Of a stretch of 64,000 bases of DNA, positions 53,401 to 64,000 are shown piece by piece; the first letter of the stretch is position 1, and every line of letters starts with the position of its first letter. The DNA lies in assembly GCA_944472155.2 (NCBI GenBank), contig OX235277.1:37272804-37336803 (forward strand). The letters are read 5' to 3'. This stretch comes from Trichobilharzia szidati. Lineage: Eukaryota; Platyhelminthes; Trematoda; Strigeidida; Schistosomatidae. The notes beneath the pieces were generated by a model. The model searched no databases and was not told where the DNA came from. It saw only the letters and a list, made by a program, of their open reading frames with translations. The position numbers were made by a program, and so were the translations under genes.

Positions 53401-56400
53401 TCAAATTGGGGGTATTGCACTGGGGTCTGTAGTATCAAAGTTAGATAAACAGCCCATATGAGTAAAGTATGGATAAGTAGACCGAAGCTCTTTTGTTGAC
53501 AAGAACTCGTTAAGGAGACGCTGGAATTCAGTAGGAGATCGGCAACTACGTACATTAAGTGGAAGTTCGTTCCATAATGCACTGCACTGTATTTTGAAGA
53601 AACGTGATCGCAGTTTTGTCCGGTACCGGGTTATGGATAGAGTATTTTCATGATTTCTACGAGTATATATGGTTAAATTATTGAAAGCTATTGGATTACT
53701 GCTTTTGAGGTAGCCGTGTAAAAGGCGAAAAAGGAATGTAAGGTTGAGTTTCAGGCGCCCTAACCAAGGTGGCTGAAGTTCGTATATTTTGCACCTATCC
53801 GCGTAAGTCAGTCCTTCATGTTTGCGTAATAGGCGTCGTGTAAAACTTCGCTGAATATTTTCAATACGAACCCTGTCATACCCATTCATGAAACCGAAGA
53901 CAATTGTGCAGTATTCAATTACTGGGCGAACCATGACTTTGTATAAAAGGACTTTAGCCTCAGTTGTGTACGTTTCTCGATGTAACAAGCCTGTGAGTCT
54001 TCGGCATTTAGAAACAAGTGCTTTTGCATACTGACTGAATGTTAAGTTCTGTGAGTAGGTAACTCCCAGTTCTTTTATGAAATTGAGGGTTTGGAGAGAG
54101 GAGTCACCTAGGTGTAACCTGAAATAAGGGTGGGAGTTATTGAAATATAAGGCACCACATTTATCAGAATTGAATGGCAGTTGCCAATCAGTGCTCCAGT
54201 TATGTAATCTATCCAGATCATCTGGAATATGTGTGAATCCCTCGTTCAATGTAGAATGGGGGAAGCTGTATACTATCTTTAAGTCGTCAGCAAAGAGGTA
54301 TGGGGTACCATGCTTGATTACGCTGCAGATATCGTTAATGTAGATTACGAAAAGCAATGGACCTAGTACACTACCCTGAATTACTCCACTTCGTATGGGT
54401 CTGGGTGACGAGTAATTATTTGCAAATTTCACAACTTGGGAACGATCTTCCAAGAAAGAAATGAGCCAGGATAACAAGGGGTCCTGGAACCCGTACGACT
54501 TTAGCTTAAGGATTAGTCTCTTGTGTGGGACTTTATCAAAGGCTTTTTTGAAGTCAAAGAAGAGGGTTGTGACAAGCAAACCATGATCTCGCTTAGCGGT
54601 AACATCATCGAAGTAGTCAAGTAGGCAGGTGGAGCACGATCGACTTTTCAAGAAGCCGTGTTGTGCTGGAGTAAACAATTTGTGAAGGTGGAGGTATGAA
54701 GCAATATCTTGCCCTATAACTTTTTCCATAACCCTAAAAAACTACTGACGTGATATTGATCGGTCGGTAGTTTTCGATATTAGAAGTTGGTCCTAGCTTG
54801 TGCCTAGGTGTTATAAACGACAGCTTCCAGCACTCGGGGTAACTGCCATTATTTAATGACAGATTGAAAAACTTTAGGAGGATAATAGGTATGTCCTCAC
54901 CACATCTTTTCAACAAGATAGATGGAATTCCATCAGGTCCAGCTTTACATGATGTCCGGAGGGATGCTATAGCGGAGGAAATCTTTTGTTGGGTAAATGT
55001 TATTTTACCCAAAAAGTGATATGGTATTATCGGAACATCAAGACTACCTACTGTTTCTTCGTTAGTAAAGTAGCTAGAAAAGTGGGAGCTGAATAACTCG
55101 CATATCTCCTGTGGGTCTTCGTATAGTTTTTCTCCATCTAGTAATAAGTTAGGGATACTTATTCTGTTGTTGTTAATTCGTGACTTGATTAGTTTTACCA
55201 ATGCCTCTGTATTATCGGGCCGTGAAAGGAGGATGCGTTCTAGTTTGATGGACTCAGATAACTGATTAGATTTGTATGAATCATAAGTTTGCTTGAGTGT
55301 AATGAGTGATGAGAAGTCACTACATCTGTAGAATTGCCTGGCATGCTTACGCAGTCGGTTTCGAATCTTTACTGGGATGAAGTCAGGCTGTTTAGGCCCC
55401 GTTTTCACAAGTCTTGCTGGAGCGATGAAGTCATGTGCAAATCCTAGGTTCTCGTAGAGTAAGTTGTTTGTCTCTATAGCCGAGCTGCATGTAAAGTATG
55501 GTCCTCAGTCTAGGGTGCGTAGGTATGGTTGCAGGTCATCCCACCGAGCGTGTCTGTAGCCCCTGAGTAATACTTTGTTGGCGCTTATTGTCGCACTCAT
55601 GCTAGTGCAAATATTGAATGTACCTAATACTACTCTGTGGTCGCTACCAGGAAACTCTTTACCTACTCGAAGGGTAGTGGGGATGATACCATTAGTGAAA
55701 ACTAAATCTAAAATCTTAGATAGCCTGGTAGGATGCTGTACGTGTTGTTGCCAGTCTTTTGTTTCCATTATGTTAAAAAATTCATGATACCGTTTTGGTG
55801 AAGACAGTGGTTGCCAGACTACTTCAGGCATATTAAAGTCCCCACATATAATTTTAGCCGTGTGAGGTAGTGAATTGGCTTAAGCGAAAGTGCTAGCAAG
55901 CTTCATATCACCTTCAACAGCTGAACATGGGGGATGATAGATGCAACCTACAAGGTAGGAAATAGAGTGAGACAGCCTTAGAATAGCCCAGACTGAGTCA
56001 TTATCTGTGATGAGCTCTGGGTAGAAGCACTGTGTGGCCTTAATATCAGACCTGATATGCATAGCGCATCCTCCTCCTCTGCCATGGTTTCTGTCACCTC
56101 TGAATACGTAATAGTTATCAATAGAAATATCTTTATCGCATATCTGAGCAGTGCACCATGTTTCAGTAATCATTATAAGAGACGGGTTGCATATTAAGGA
56201 TAATGTCGTGAAGTCAAACATTTTGTTAAGTAAGGAGCGAGCATTGATGAGACAGAATGAGAGAGAGTTAGGGGTGACGATGAAATCGCATATATCTTTA
56301 AAAAAGTTTTCCTCAAGGTTTGTAGCGTCTAGAGCAGATTGTTTGATGGGTGCTAACTCAGATGGTGGCAACGTACTGGCAGTGCTGGAAAAGTGCACTA

Positions 56401-56572
56401 CACCAGTATCAGCACAGAGATATGTGCTATCGTTGGTTACCCCGGCGGGTGTGAGGTGTTCATAATACCGTGACTGAAATGCATCGCCCTCCCCTCCGGT
56501 GATAAGTGGCTTGACAGTATGTGTGATATTTGCGTCAATATTGATATATGAGCAGGTGACTTCAATTGTTGC
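53401..56572 (-). mobile_element. CR1-like retrotransposon, nearly intact endonuclease-RT ORF
   Basis: One minus frame runs from about 56572 to 54735 with two in-frame stops (TAA 55877-55879, TGA 55505-55507). The endonuclease motifs are INARSLLNK, MITETWC, GDFNMP and GSDHRVVLG, all present. The next part carries TSCKAGPDGIPSILLKRCG. An extra T in a T run at about 54735 shifts the frame into 54729-53401 (442 codons). This covers LFFDFKKAFDKVPHKRL (motif A), GVIQGSVLGPLLFVIYINDI (motif B), YLFADDLKIV (motif C, intact) and a full thumb region ending in SNFDTTDPSAIPPI. Only three lesions over ~1,050 codons. No ORF1 is seen upstream. The enzyme would nick DNA and copy its RNA at the site. Confidence 0.9.
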
Positions 56573-57204
56573 TCAGCTTCAGTTTAACTACAGATCTGTG
56601 CAACTTCCACTACAAGGCAAATAGAATAGAAGAAGCGAGCAGCAAAGTACCAGAGAGGAAAGAAGTATGTGGATACGAATAGGACCTTAATGTTTGTACA
56701 CATATGTTTATATTCGTTGTACATTACCATCTAGTAAACATGTATATTTATTTCTACTGTCTTTTTATGTCTTTGAAACTCGATTCTGATGATCGCATAC
56801 AATCATAGTGCTACATCACGAAGTCCAAGGAAAACGATAGTAATTTTTGGCTGCATACCTAAAATTCTTAAGAAATATCTGAATAACTCACTTAATCGGG
56901 ACTTACATTTGACGGTACATTTAAATGGCGTAGTATAACGCCCCCATACGCAACCGATCTTCTCATCTATGTAGGAGAAACGCAACTAAATATGACTCAT
57001 TTGAGAGCTGAATTCATAATTTCTAAGTGTGATGTAATATAAACTATCTTGATGTGTTGAACAAGATTGAAACTCTTCGGATTTCAGTTAAGTCACATTT
57101 TCATTAGTCAGATACTTTCCAAAGTTTATTGAAACATCATATATTATTCCGGCAGTTGAGGCGTCATGTTCCAGAAAAGGTTTAAGACAAGGCTTATCAC
57201 ACTA
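56573..57204. other. Nothing recognised
   Basis: AT-rich interval between two CR1-like copies in opposite orientation; could hold the 5' UTR of the minus-strand element. Confidence 0.5.
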
Positions 57205-58195
57205 TGTAAGACTACACCTGCTTGGATACGCCCACACCTACCCAGGAGCATATGAGCGACTCTATCTTCCACGGATGGATTCTTGTCTCACAGAAAGGTA
57301 GCAGGCAGTCAAAAACAACCACCACCTGTCTTCACCAAAGCCGATCACTAATGGTGTAATACAAGGTAACGTTCTTGGCCCTATTCTATTCCTCTTGTTC
57401 ATAAATGACATAGTCCCTGTGATCAAGCATGGTAAGCTATACCTCTTCACAGATGTTCTCAAGATAGTTTGCGATTATGGGTACGACGGCATGAGCGTTG
57501 AAAGTAAAATGCAGCACGACTTGAGGAGTCTAGGAGATTTCAGCGAAAAATGGCAACTGACCTTCGACCCAGAAAAGTGTGGTATAGTCCATTTTGGACG
57601 CTTGAAACCGAGGTGTTTATATATGTATGGTAACCTGCTCTCAAAACTGATCACAGTCACAGATCTTCGGATAACCTTTTCCGATCATGCTAATAAGGTA
57701 GTATCTCACTGTAAACTACTTACTGGCTTTGTTCTGCGTAACTTTTACACTCAAGAAGCAAGATTAGCTATATATAGAACATGTATTCGCCCCTAACGTG
57801 AATATTGTGCTTTCTCATTTAGTAACCTAGGGTCTGCAAAAAAGTGATCAGAGATTCCTCATGAAACGCGTAATAGAGTTTGAACAACAGGTGGAATATG
57901 GTGACAGGTGTATATGACCGAAATTATAACCCCTAATGTTGAGGAGAGTCAAATGAAACCTGTGTCTACTCTTCAGAATCATCAGGAAACATTGTTACAG
58001 TAACTCATCCATAACGTGGGCAAACTTTAAATCATATCATCTGCAAAACCACGACTACCCTCTCAAGGTTGGTACCCACAGTAAACCCATTAGGGCAAAC
58101 TCTTTCACCATTAAATATTGCACTCTTCGGAACCAACTACTGTCTGAAATTAGATCTTGTAACAAAGACAAATTAACATGCCCACTTTAACTCTT
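57205..58195 (+). pseudogene. CR1-like RT remnant, plus strand
   Basis: NGVIQGNVLGPILFLLFIND (about 57350-57410) and KLYLFTDVLKIV (57430-57470, FADD changed to FTDV) are motifs B and C. KWQLTFDPEKCGIVHFGRLK follows, and the frame stays open to 57796. After that, pieces such as YTQEARLAIYRTCIRP and, past a stop, REYCAFSFSNLGS continue the thumb. Upstream the frame is weak. Related to but diverged from 53401-56572. Confidence 0.8.
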
Positions 58196-58299
58196 CTGAA
58201 ATACCACTACTGTTGGCAGAATGGTAAACGAAAGCCATTTCAGTCTACAGTGCAGTCAATTACATATAACTCTACCAATTCTGCAGCGAACTTTTAATC

Positions 58300-59350
58300 A
58301 ATTCACTGATTTTCTCTTCCCTGTAGTCTTCAATAAGTTGGGTTAGTGTATTTCTAGAAACAATTATATTAGCAACCATACCTTTTAATATTTTACATAT
58401 ATATAATTAATAGTACACTGCTATTCTTGTGTTAAAATGACCACATTCAGTCAATAACTACCTCTTCTCATTTACTTTTCTAAAACATATAATTTTATAA
58501 CGTTTCGTAGTATTTTTAATCTAATAACATAAGTTAATGGGTTACCTTGCAATGTCTGACGCATACCATATGAAAATCAGTCATGAAAATTTGGCACATG
58601 GAGTTCTTTTAACCAGCCGTCTTCTCCAGGATTATTCCACAAAACTTTAATAGTTGTTCCACTGCACATTTTACTCTACTAAATAGACTATAAGTTAGTT
58701 GCTATAATACCAACTACTTCTATACTTTATATTTTTTGGGGAAACTTAATTTCCTGGTCATTTGTAATAACTACTTATACACATGTGTGCATGTATAAAG
58801 ATAGTGCTGCTAAGAATCTCCTCAGATGTCGATGTATCTGCCGATCTAATGGGAAGCGTTTCTCATGAAAGCTAATAAAGTGAAGTGTACCGTGTGGTTG
58901 GGACGGGCCCGAAGCAGTGCAATGCTACAATTACAGTTATTACCAAAAAATCTCACAGCCTAACCTCAAAAAGGAGGGAGGGTGGCGCATGTTGATCATC
59001 AGATATGTTGGTGGCCACAAATGTGAATCGCTCCGATCTGTAGGAGAGCAACATGCATTTTTTGAAAACTCGAGAATTAAATATTAGTCTTAGTCCCTAA
59101 CAAAAATAGGGGTAAGGGCTGTACATATCTCAATTATAGAAACTGCTTTTGCCCCTACCATCTATAAGCCTGTTCGGTGTCTTGTCAAGATGCTGCCCCA
59201 TGGGCCCTACAGAAATTCGTGAGACATCTCACAGGTCGGTTTGGTCTACATGTCCTAACCTTTCAGACAGTAATCGCAGCGTTCGAAGTTTGTCGTACTT
59301 TTCCGCGTGGTTTTCGTTTTTTATTATTTTCTTCCGTATCTTCACTGTTT
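58300..59350 (+). mobile_element. 3' untranslated region of CR1-like element, plus strand
   Basis: Inverted relative to, and homologous with, 52000-52990. Shared landmarks are CGCTCCGATCTGTAGGAGAG (59030-59049) and CTTGTCAAGATGCTGCCCCA (59182-59201). It ends in an AT-rich stretch near 59350. Confidence 0.75.
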
Positions 59351-59419
59351 AGGTGATATTTTTATTATTGCTGATTACTATTATAAATAGCAACAGTCTT
59401 TATATCTAATTTTACCTTT

Positions 59420-61200
59420 TTAGCCAATGGATACTATCCTTGCTATTTCTTGTGTTTCAAGTTACTGTTTAAGGTATTAGCACATCGATTTTCTGACTTT
59501 TGGTGCCCACTAAACAATTGTGTTTTTTTGACAGTATTTCTCCACTTGTGATACAACCTGGAAAGCACTCACCTGCCGCAAAATGGTACCAATAAAAATC
59601 ATACCCGCCCTACCAAAGGTATCGAAAACTCTTGTAATACTTTCCCATCTAATCATGAAACTCTGAGTGAAAATGTAAGGAACAGAATTCGTGTGCCTGG
59701 CATACACTCTATCAAGTCTGATTCAGCGTCCTCTAATTCTCATCAGCTTAAATCTCCTGAAAAGATGTCTAAGGCATCAAATATAGCTGAGATTAGTCAA
59801 CCTTTCCCTCTCCCTTATCCTCACCATTTTAACACAACTAGTTGCAGCTACCAAGCTTTGACTATGAGGCCGCATAATGACGACTTTAACTATGCCCATA
59901 TTCCAGGCGCACAGTCACATGGACTTAGTCGCCTAAACTTTCAGCATAGTCTGCTTGCAGATCCACCCATTAAATGCCGAAACCCCGCAAACAGACTCCG
60001 CCAGCACCAAAACCGTCTTTACAACGCCCCAACTAGTCAATCTCCTAACCCTGTTTTCACTTTCCCGCAGCTGACGGTAATGCCACCAATCAAACTAATG
60101 TCAAGTAATGTTTCCTTATCCTCATATCTGTCTTCTTCAGACACCCATGATACCCCAGTTTCCGTATGCTCATCTCCATCCGATCGTGAACTGAATGATT
60201 AGCCATGACACCCTGTTCTTTTTCACAGAACATTAACGAGAACGATGAAGGCTATACGCACCGAACACTCTATGTACCAGTCAGTCTGTCATCTAATTTT
60301 CATTTAAGCACAACAGAATCACATCATGATCTCCTTCATTTTTCCTTAGCCCTTACCACTGACCGAAGGTCTTTTACTCCCTCCCTTATAAACGCTTGCT
60401 CTGAATGCAATAAAATTCCGTATCTTCACTCCTTGCTTCACTTTGTATGCCTTCAATATTGTTGGTTGCCAAGACCTGGCTACCGTCTGACTTCAACGAC
60501 AGACTGTTAAAATCTCCAGGATACACACAATTTGGACATGACAGATAAGACGGGGTGGTGGTGGCTGTCTTCTTTTTGTTAGTAACAAATTCCACACTGT
60601 AGAAGTTGGTGATCTGGGTCGCTCACTGACAAATGCAGTATGGGTCACACTGAACACTAGCCTAAATACAAGGCTTTATTGGGATATGTACACCGCCCGC
60701 TCAATTCTGATACTAACACACCGAACCATTTATGTGAAATTTTTGAACACGTCTGTTACCTAAATTTTGACTATAAAATTATAGCTGGAGACTTAATCAT
60801 GCCTGGTATGCGCTGGAATAGCCTAAATGTTCCAGCATACCCTGATCGTTTTATAAATAGGGTTGAATTCGGTGGATGGACACAAAATGTTAATCATCCT
60901 GCACGTAAATCCAACATCCTGGATCTTATTTTCATACACAACATTCTTCCCCTCAGCACTCAGGCTGATAGCGACCAAAATACGGGCATTTATACTTTTA
61001 ACCTAGCAGCAAGTGGGTCAGCTAAAGAGCGCCATCAGATAATAAAAGTCAGAGACTTTTCAAGGGCTAAATGGAAAACAACGCTGTCCTTTATTCGTTG
61101 CTAAGACTGGGATACTTTTATCTCCTCAGCAGACATTGATGTTGTTCTTGTCAGTTTCTACTGTGTAGTCAAATTTTTCTGAACCATCCATTATAATTAA
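59420..61200 (+). pseudogene. CR1-like element, ORF1-like region and endonuclease
   Basis: 59693-60202 is a 169-codon frame rich in Ser, Pro and Asn without known fold, placed where an ORF1 or its end would lie. From about 60400, plus frames give the endonuclease start: VAKTWLPSDFNDRLLKSPGY and GVVVAVFFLLVTN, a shifted form of the GGGCLLFVSN block. The frame 60679-61104 gives MGYVHRPLNSDTNTP, FDYKIIAGDLIMPGMRWN (GDFNMPG changed to GDLIMPG) and SNILDLIFIHNILPLS. The SDH block is lost to a small deletion (ADSDQNTG region). No RT follows. Confidence 0.75.
59693..60202 (+). CDS. ORF1-like protein of a CR1-like element (putative)
   Basis: 169 codons, ATG to TAG, low complexity: repeated Ser, Asn and Pro-Phe, with basic NRLRQHQNRL in the middle that could bind nucleic acid. 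Upstream residues to about 59600 stay open, so the real start may be earlier. No zinc knuckle or esterase motif seen. Its placement before a recognisable endonuclease is the main argument. Confidence 0.45.
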   Translation: MPGIHSIKSDSASSNSHQLKSPEKMSKASNIAEISQPFPLPYPHHFNTTSCSYQALTMRPHNDDFNYAHIPGAQSHGLSRLNFQHSLLADPPIKCRNPANRLRQHQNRLYNAPTSQSPNPVFTFPQLTVMPPIKLMSSNVSLSSYLSSSDTHDTPVSVCSSPSDRELND

Positions 61201-61949
61201 ATACTATGTCTTTCTGTGCATATATATATAATGATGTAACGTTATGCAGTGTTTTCGGTACATTTTCATATGTTTATATCTAAAACCCAGAACGTTGACT
61301 CCAAGCTTCTGATTTCTTTACAATTTTATAGTACATATATATTTTTACGATGCTGTGACAGACGAGACCTACAAAATGGCTGACTGAAAGTAGTCTTTCA
61401 TATCATGAATTTTGTTGGGTTGGCTAGCGAATGCAAATACAGTCTACGTTACACATGGTAATATAAAAGAATTTTTTAAAAGAAGCAGTATTTCGCTAGG
61501 GTCTATCAGACTAAAAGGTGGGAGGGTGGTGACCGCTATTTAACGGATGTGATGTTGGGGACTTAAGAGAACCACCCTTATATGTGGGAAAGCACTCCAA
61601 TGCTAAGGCTCCTCGCCTTGAACAAATTCAACAAAAAGAAACATAAAAACTGTCTGAATAACACAACTTGGATGTAAACTCTCTGAAAACAAGTTCATGG
61701 TGTGATTTCCCTACTTCAGAGGGACATCTAACTATAGAAATCAGAGCGACAGCATAAATACTACTAAACTTTCGCTTTTCTTCTACATATTTTATGTACT
61801 TTGGCATGTATATTTAACTTCTTCAGTATCTATTCCCAGCATTATCCTATGTAGGTGGGAACGATCATCGTCATTCGTGTCTCTTATTTTTTTACTGCTT
61901 TAAACTTGAAGTGACCGTTAGTACGTAACACTATAAACTTCAGTGACAA
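61201..61949. other. Nothing recognised
   Basis: AT-rich spacer. Confidence 0.5.
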
Positions 61950-62480
61950 TAAATTTTTAGTGGGTTGAAGTCTCCACATATGATCTTATGCCCGTATGGA
62001 AGAGTGGATACTTGCTTGGGTGCATTAGTGAGTTAAGTCTCGTAATCGCTAAAGGTTCCAGATGCTCTGTAGATACATCCTATTAGTAGTATGGCACTTT
62101 TGAAGTGTACGTTGACCCATAGGGTGTCGTGCATGTCGTTGAGTTCCCTGTTTTCTAGCTGTAGTACAGTAATTGTGTTCAGGAAGTACATTAGGCAGCC
62201 TCCTACCTTACCACTGTTCTTGTAACACCGAAAGTGTGTACCAATTGATGCTTGTCTCTTCGTCTGGTATATCGGAGTGACACCAGGATTCAGTAATAAT
62301 GATTACTGGGGGTTTATATACCAGCGTGTGTGCCCTGAGCGTCAGTAGTTTGTTTAGGATAGATCTAGCATTAATAAGGATTAAGTAAAGTTGAGAGTTA
62401 AAGTGGTGTTTGAAGTATTTAAACTCGTTAATCAGATCAAAGTGTGGTTAGGCATCCACTGGTTCCGCATGGTATAGCAA
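61950..62480 (-). pseudogene. CR1-like endonuclease fragment, minus strand
   Basis: On the minus strand, LILINARSILNKLLTLRAHT (about 62395-62330), then VIIITESWCHSDIPDEETSI (catalytic Glu kept), then frames shift through the GRGGGC region. The end near 61960 still shows a GDFN-like block by position (plus strand GAAGTCTCCACATATGATC). RT absent. Confidence 0.75.
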
Positions 62481-64000
62481 CCCTGTGTTGCAATTAGTGT
62501 GAGTACCATGTCCACCTGCGTTTATCGAGTTACTATCTATTTCTTTTAGTAAATAATGAGTTTTATTATTGGATTCATTATAGGATGTGGTGGTTCTAGT
62601 TTTGGGTAGGAGTTCTTATTTGGTCTATGCTTGTACAACACTGGATGTGATCAATAATTCATTGTGTTCATGTCTGTTTTCTTCCGGATAGGGAGCCGAC
62701 ATTATTGTCACGGGTTCAGATGAGTTAACATCTCCACCAGTTGTTTGGTTAACGCTGCCAGGGATGTGGTGGATAAAGAATCATTGGTACCTTGTGATGC
62801 TCATGACTTAATAATCTGCCTATTGTTCTGGGACATTCTAAGTGACCTTACATGGGTTTCGTTATATGCATTGCTACGCTGTGGTTCGATCCCCAGAAGA
62901 CTTGTTCCCTATACTCTCTCAAAGTTTGTTTGTGTGTCATACTCTGAGGACCCAGAGGGGTTGGTGGCTGAGCCCTGAGTGTTGCCACTTGTACTATTTT
63001 GCGTGATAGTGTCATTACACCAGCTACTAGTGTGACTTGGCATAGCATGAGAGCAAGTTATGTCGTTATTTTCCGTGGACTCTATGGCCTTATTTGTGTT
63101 TTTAATTTGGTTGTTAGTATAGTTTCGGATATTATTTGCCTTACAGCTTGGATTCTTCTTAGTAATTTGAAAATGTCGGGGATTTTTCATAACAAGTGTT
63201 TTATTTTGGCATGTTTTGTTGCCGAATTCCATTTGTATCCCCACGTTTTGCCTAGGGGGGAAGTTGTCGACTTACAAGAGGGTTGATTTCCATCTTGAGG
63301 GTATCCAGAGACATATCTAGATCCACGGTAGAGGCAGGAGGGGTTAATTTAGGAGTAAGATTATAGTTCACAAGTCTTTCGGTTGGTGTCGTGTTCTGTG
63401 AAGCTATTTTTGTGAGATTTGAAAGGGAGGAGGCTATGAGTTCTACGGGTTTATCTATTTTGGTGACTTGCGGTGTCTTGCTATTAGGTTTAATGAGGTG
63501 ATCTTTAGCACACCTTTCAATCACTGCATTGTTTGCTACAACTTTTTGTTTTTAGCTCGTGTCCTGTAATAGGATACGTTGTGAATTGGTGAATTTCTCA
63601 GCTTCTGTCCGTGTTTCAAAATGAAGGCGTATTGGGCAGCAGTAGTCGTTCTGGCTCCTCTTCAGTCTATGACATTTTGTTTGGGAGTTAGGCATTTTCG
63701 CCACCCTAAGTAAGATACTTTAAACCATTTTCAACCCCCCACTATCTGGTATATTATAGACTATCACATTTAGTTTAGTATCTTGTCTTTTGATAACCTC
63801 AGTTGTGATGAAGTTTATCAAGGTATCTACCTTGGTTACTGATTCTCTGTCAAGTTCGCCAGGGTTTATGGTCATGGTCAGGATGTTCAGAGGTGCAAGT
63901 TCGCGGACCTGTGATTTTTACGTCACAAACCTGTGTTGATAGTTCAGATATGTTGGCCAAATTTTCTGAACATCCTGCACTTATAGCCTTACTAAACCTT
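62481..64000 (-). pseudogene. ORF1 region of the CR1-like element, minus strand, cut by window end
   Basis: Read from 64000 down: LAPLNILTMTINPGELDRES and TLINFITTEVIKRQDTKLNV, then IVYNIPDSGG and KMPNSQTKCHRLKRSQNDYC (to about 63640). This is an L1/CR1 ORF1-like core (NVIVYNIPDS). Then come 63252-63524 (RCAKDHLIKPNSKTPQVTK) and 62909-63244 (Asn/Thr/Lys rich). At least three frame breaks. It joins the endonuclease piece at 61950-62480 in the expected order. Confidence 0.65.

Noticed and set aside
57262..57462. Minus-strand 66-codon frame
   Set aside because: Antisense of the CR1-like RT motifs on the plus strand.
1..64000. CRISPR array, prophage, operon or bacterial gene cluster
   Set aside because: No spaced direct repeats of CRISPR type, no ribosome-binding-site-spaced genes; splice sites, SINEs and non-LTR elements show a eukaryotic genome.

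Overview
The window looks like eukaryotic, AT-rich, intron-bearing DNA from a digenean flatworm, most likely a blood fluke (Schistosoma or a close relative). The main grounds are hammerhead-bearing SINEs of the Sm-alpha type (a schistosome hallmark), many RTE and CR1-like non-LTR fragments, Penelope-like elements (PLEs), and a single cellular gene split by a transposon-filled intron. I see no bacterial operons, rRNA, CRISPR array or phage.

Layout. 0-12 kb: a dispersed repeat (173-559), PLE fragments (1400-2260, 4105-4680, 6364-8010, 10575-11810) and decayed non-LTR 3' ends and RT remnants (4690-9560), mixed with hammerhead SINEs. 12-22 kb: RTE fragments on both strands and a dense cluster of SINEs, many arranged as head-to-head inverted pairs. 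22-26.5 kb: a PLE bounded by ~355 bp inverted terminal repeats (22309-25111), then a second PLE whose right repeat carries a hammerhead core (26349-26382). 27-36.5 kb: RTE-A copies, one with an exact 12 bp target duplication (30632-31175), more PLEs, RTE-B fragments and SINEs. 36.8-40.3 kb: a PLE remnant, simple repeats, RTE-B and a tRNA-type SINE. 40.6-45.6 kb: two minus-strand exons of a DHHC palmitoyltransferase gene, with a 3,959 bp intron holding two RTE-B/RTE-A fragments, a SINE and a long RTE-A copy. 46-51.6 kb: mostly unrecognised, with two unexplained repeat pairs. 51.8-64 kb: CR1-like elements. One (51840-56572) is nearly intact across endonuclease and reverse transcriptase; others are broken.

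How it fits together. Only the DHHC gene is clearly a host gene. The rest is a layered record of retrotransposition: SINEs that would depend on non-LTR enzymes, RTE and CR1 elements encoding an AP-type endonuclease and reverse transcriptase, and PLEs encoding a reverse transcriptase with a GIY-YIG nuclease. Two classes carry hammerhead ribozyme cores. The best structural evidence is a palindromic SINE pair inserted as one unit into a PLE nuclease region and flanked by a 15 bp duplication (11218-11632). Positions of decayed elements are approximate to tens of bases; family names are from recognition of motifs, not from a database search.
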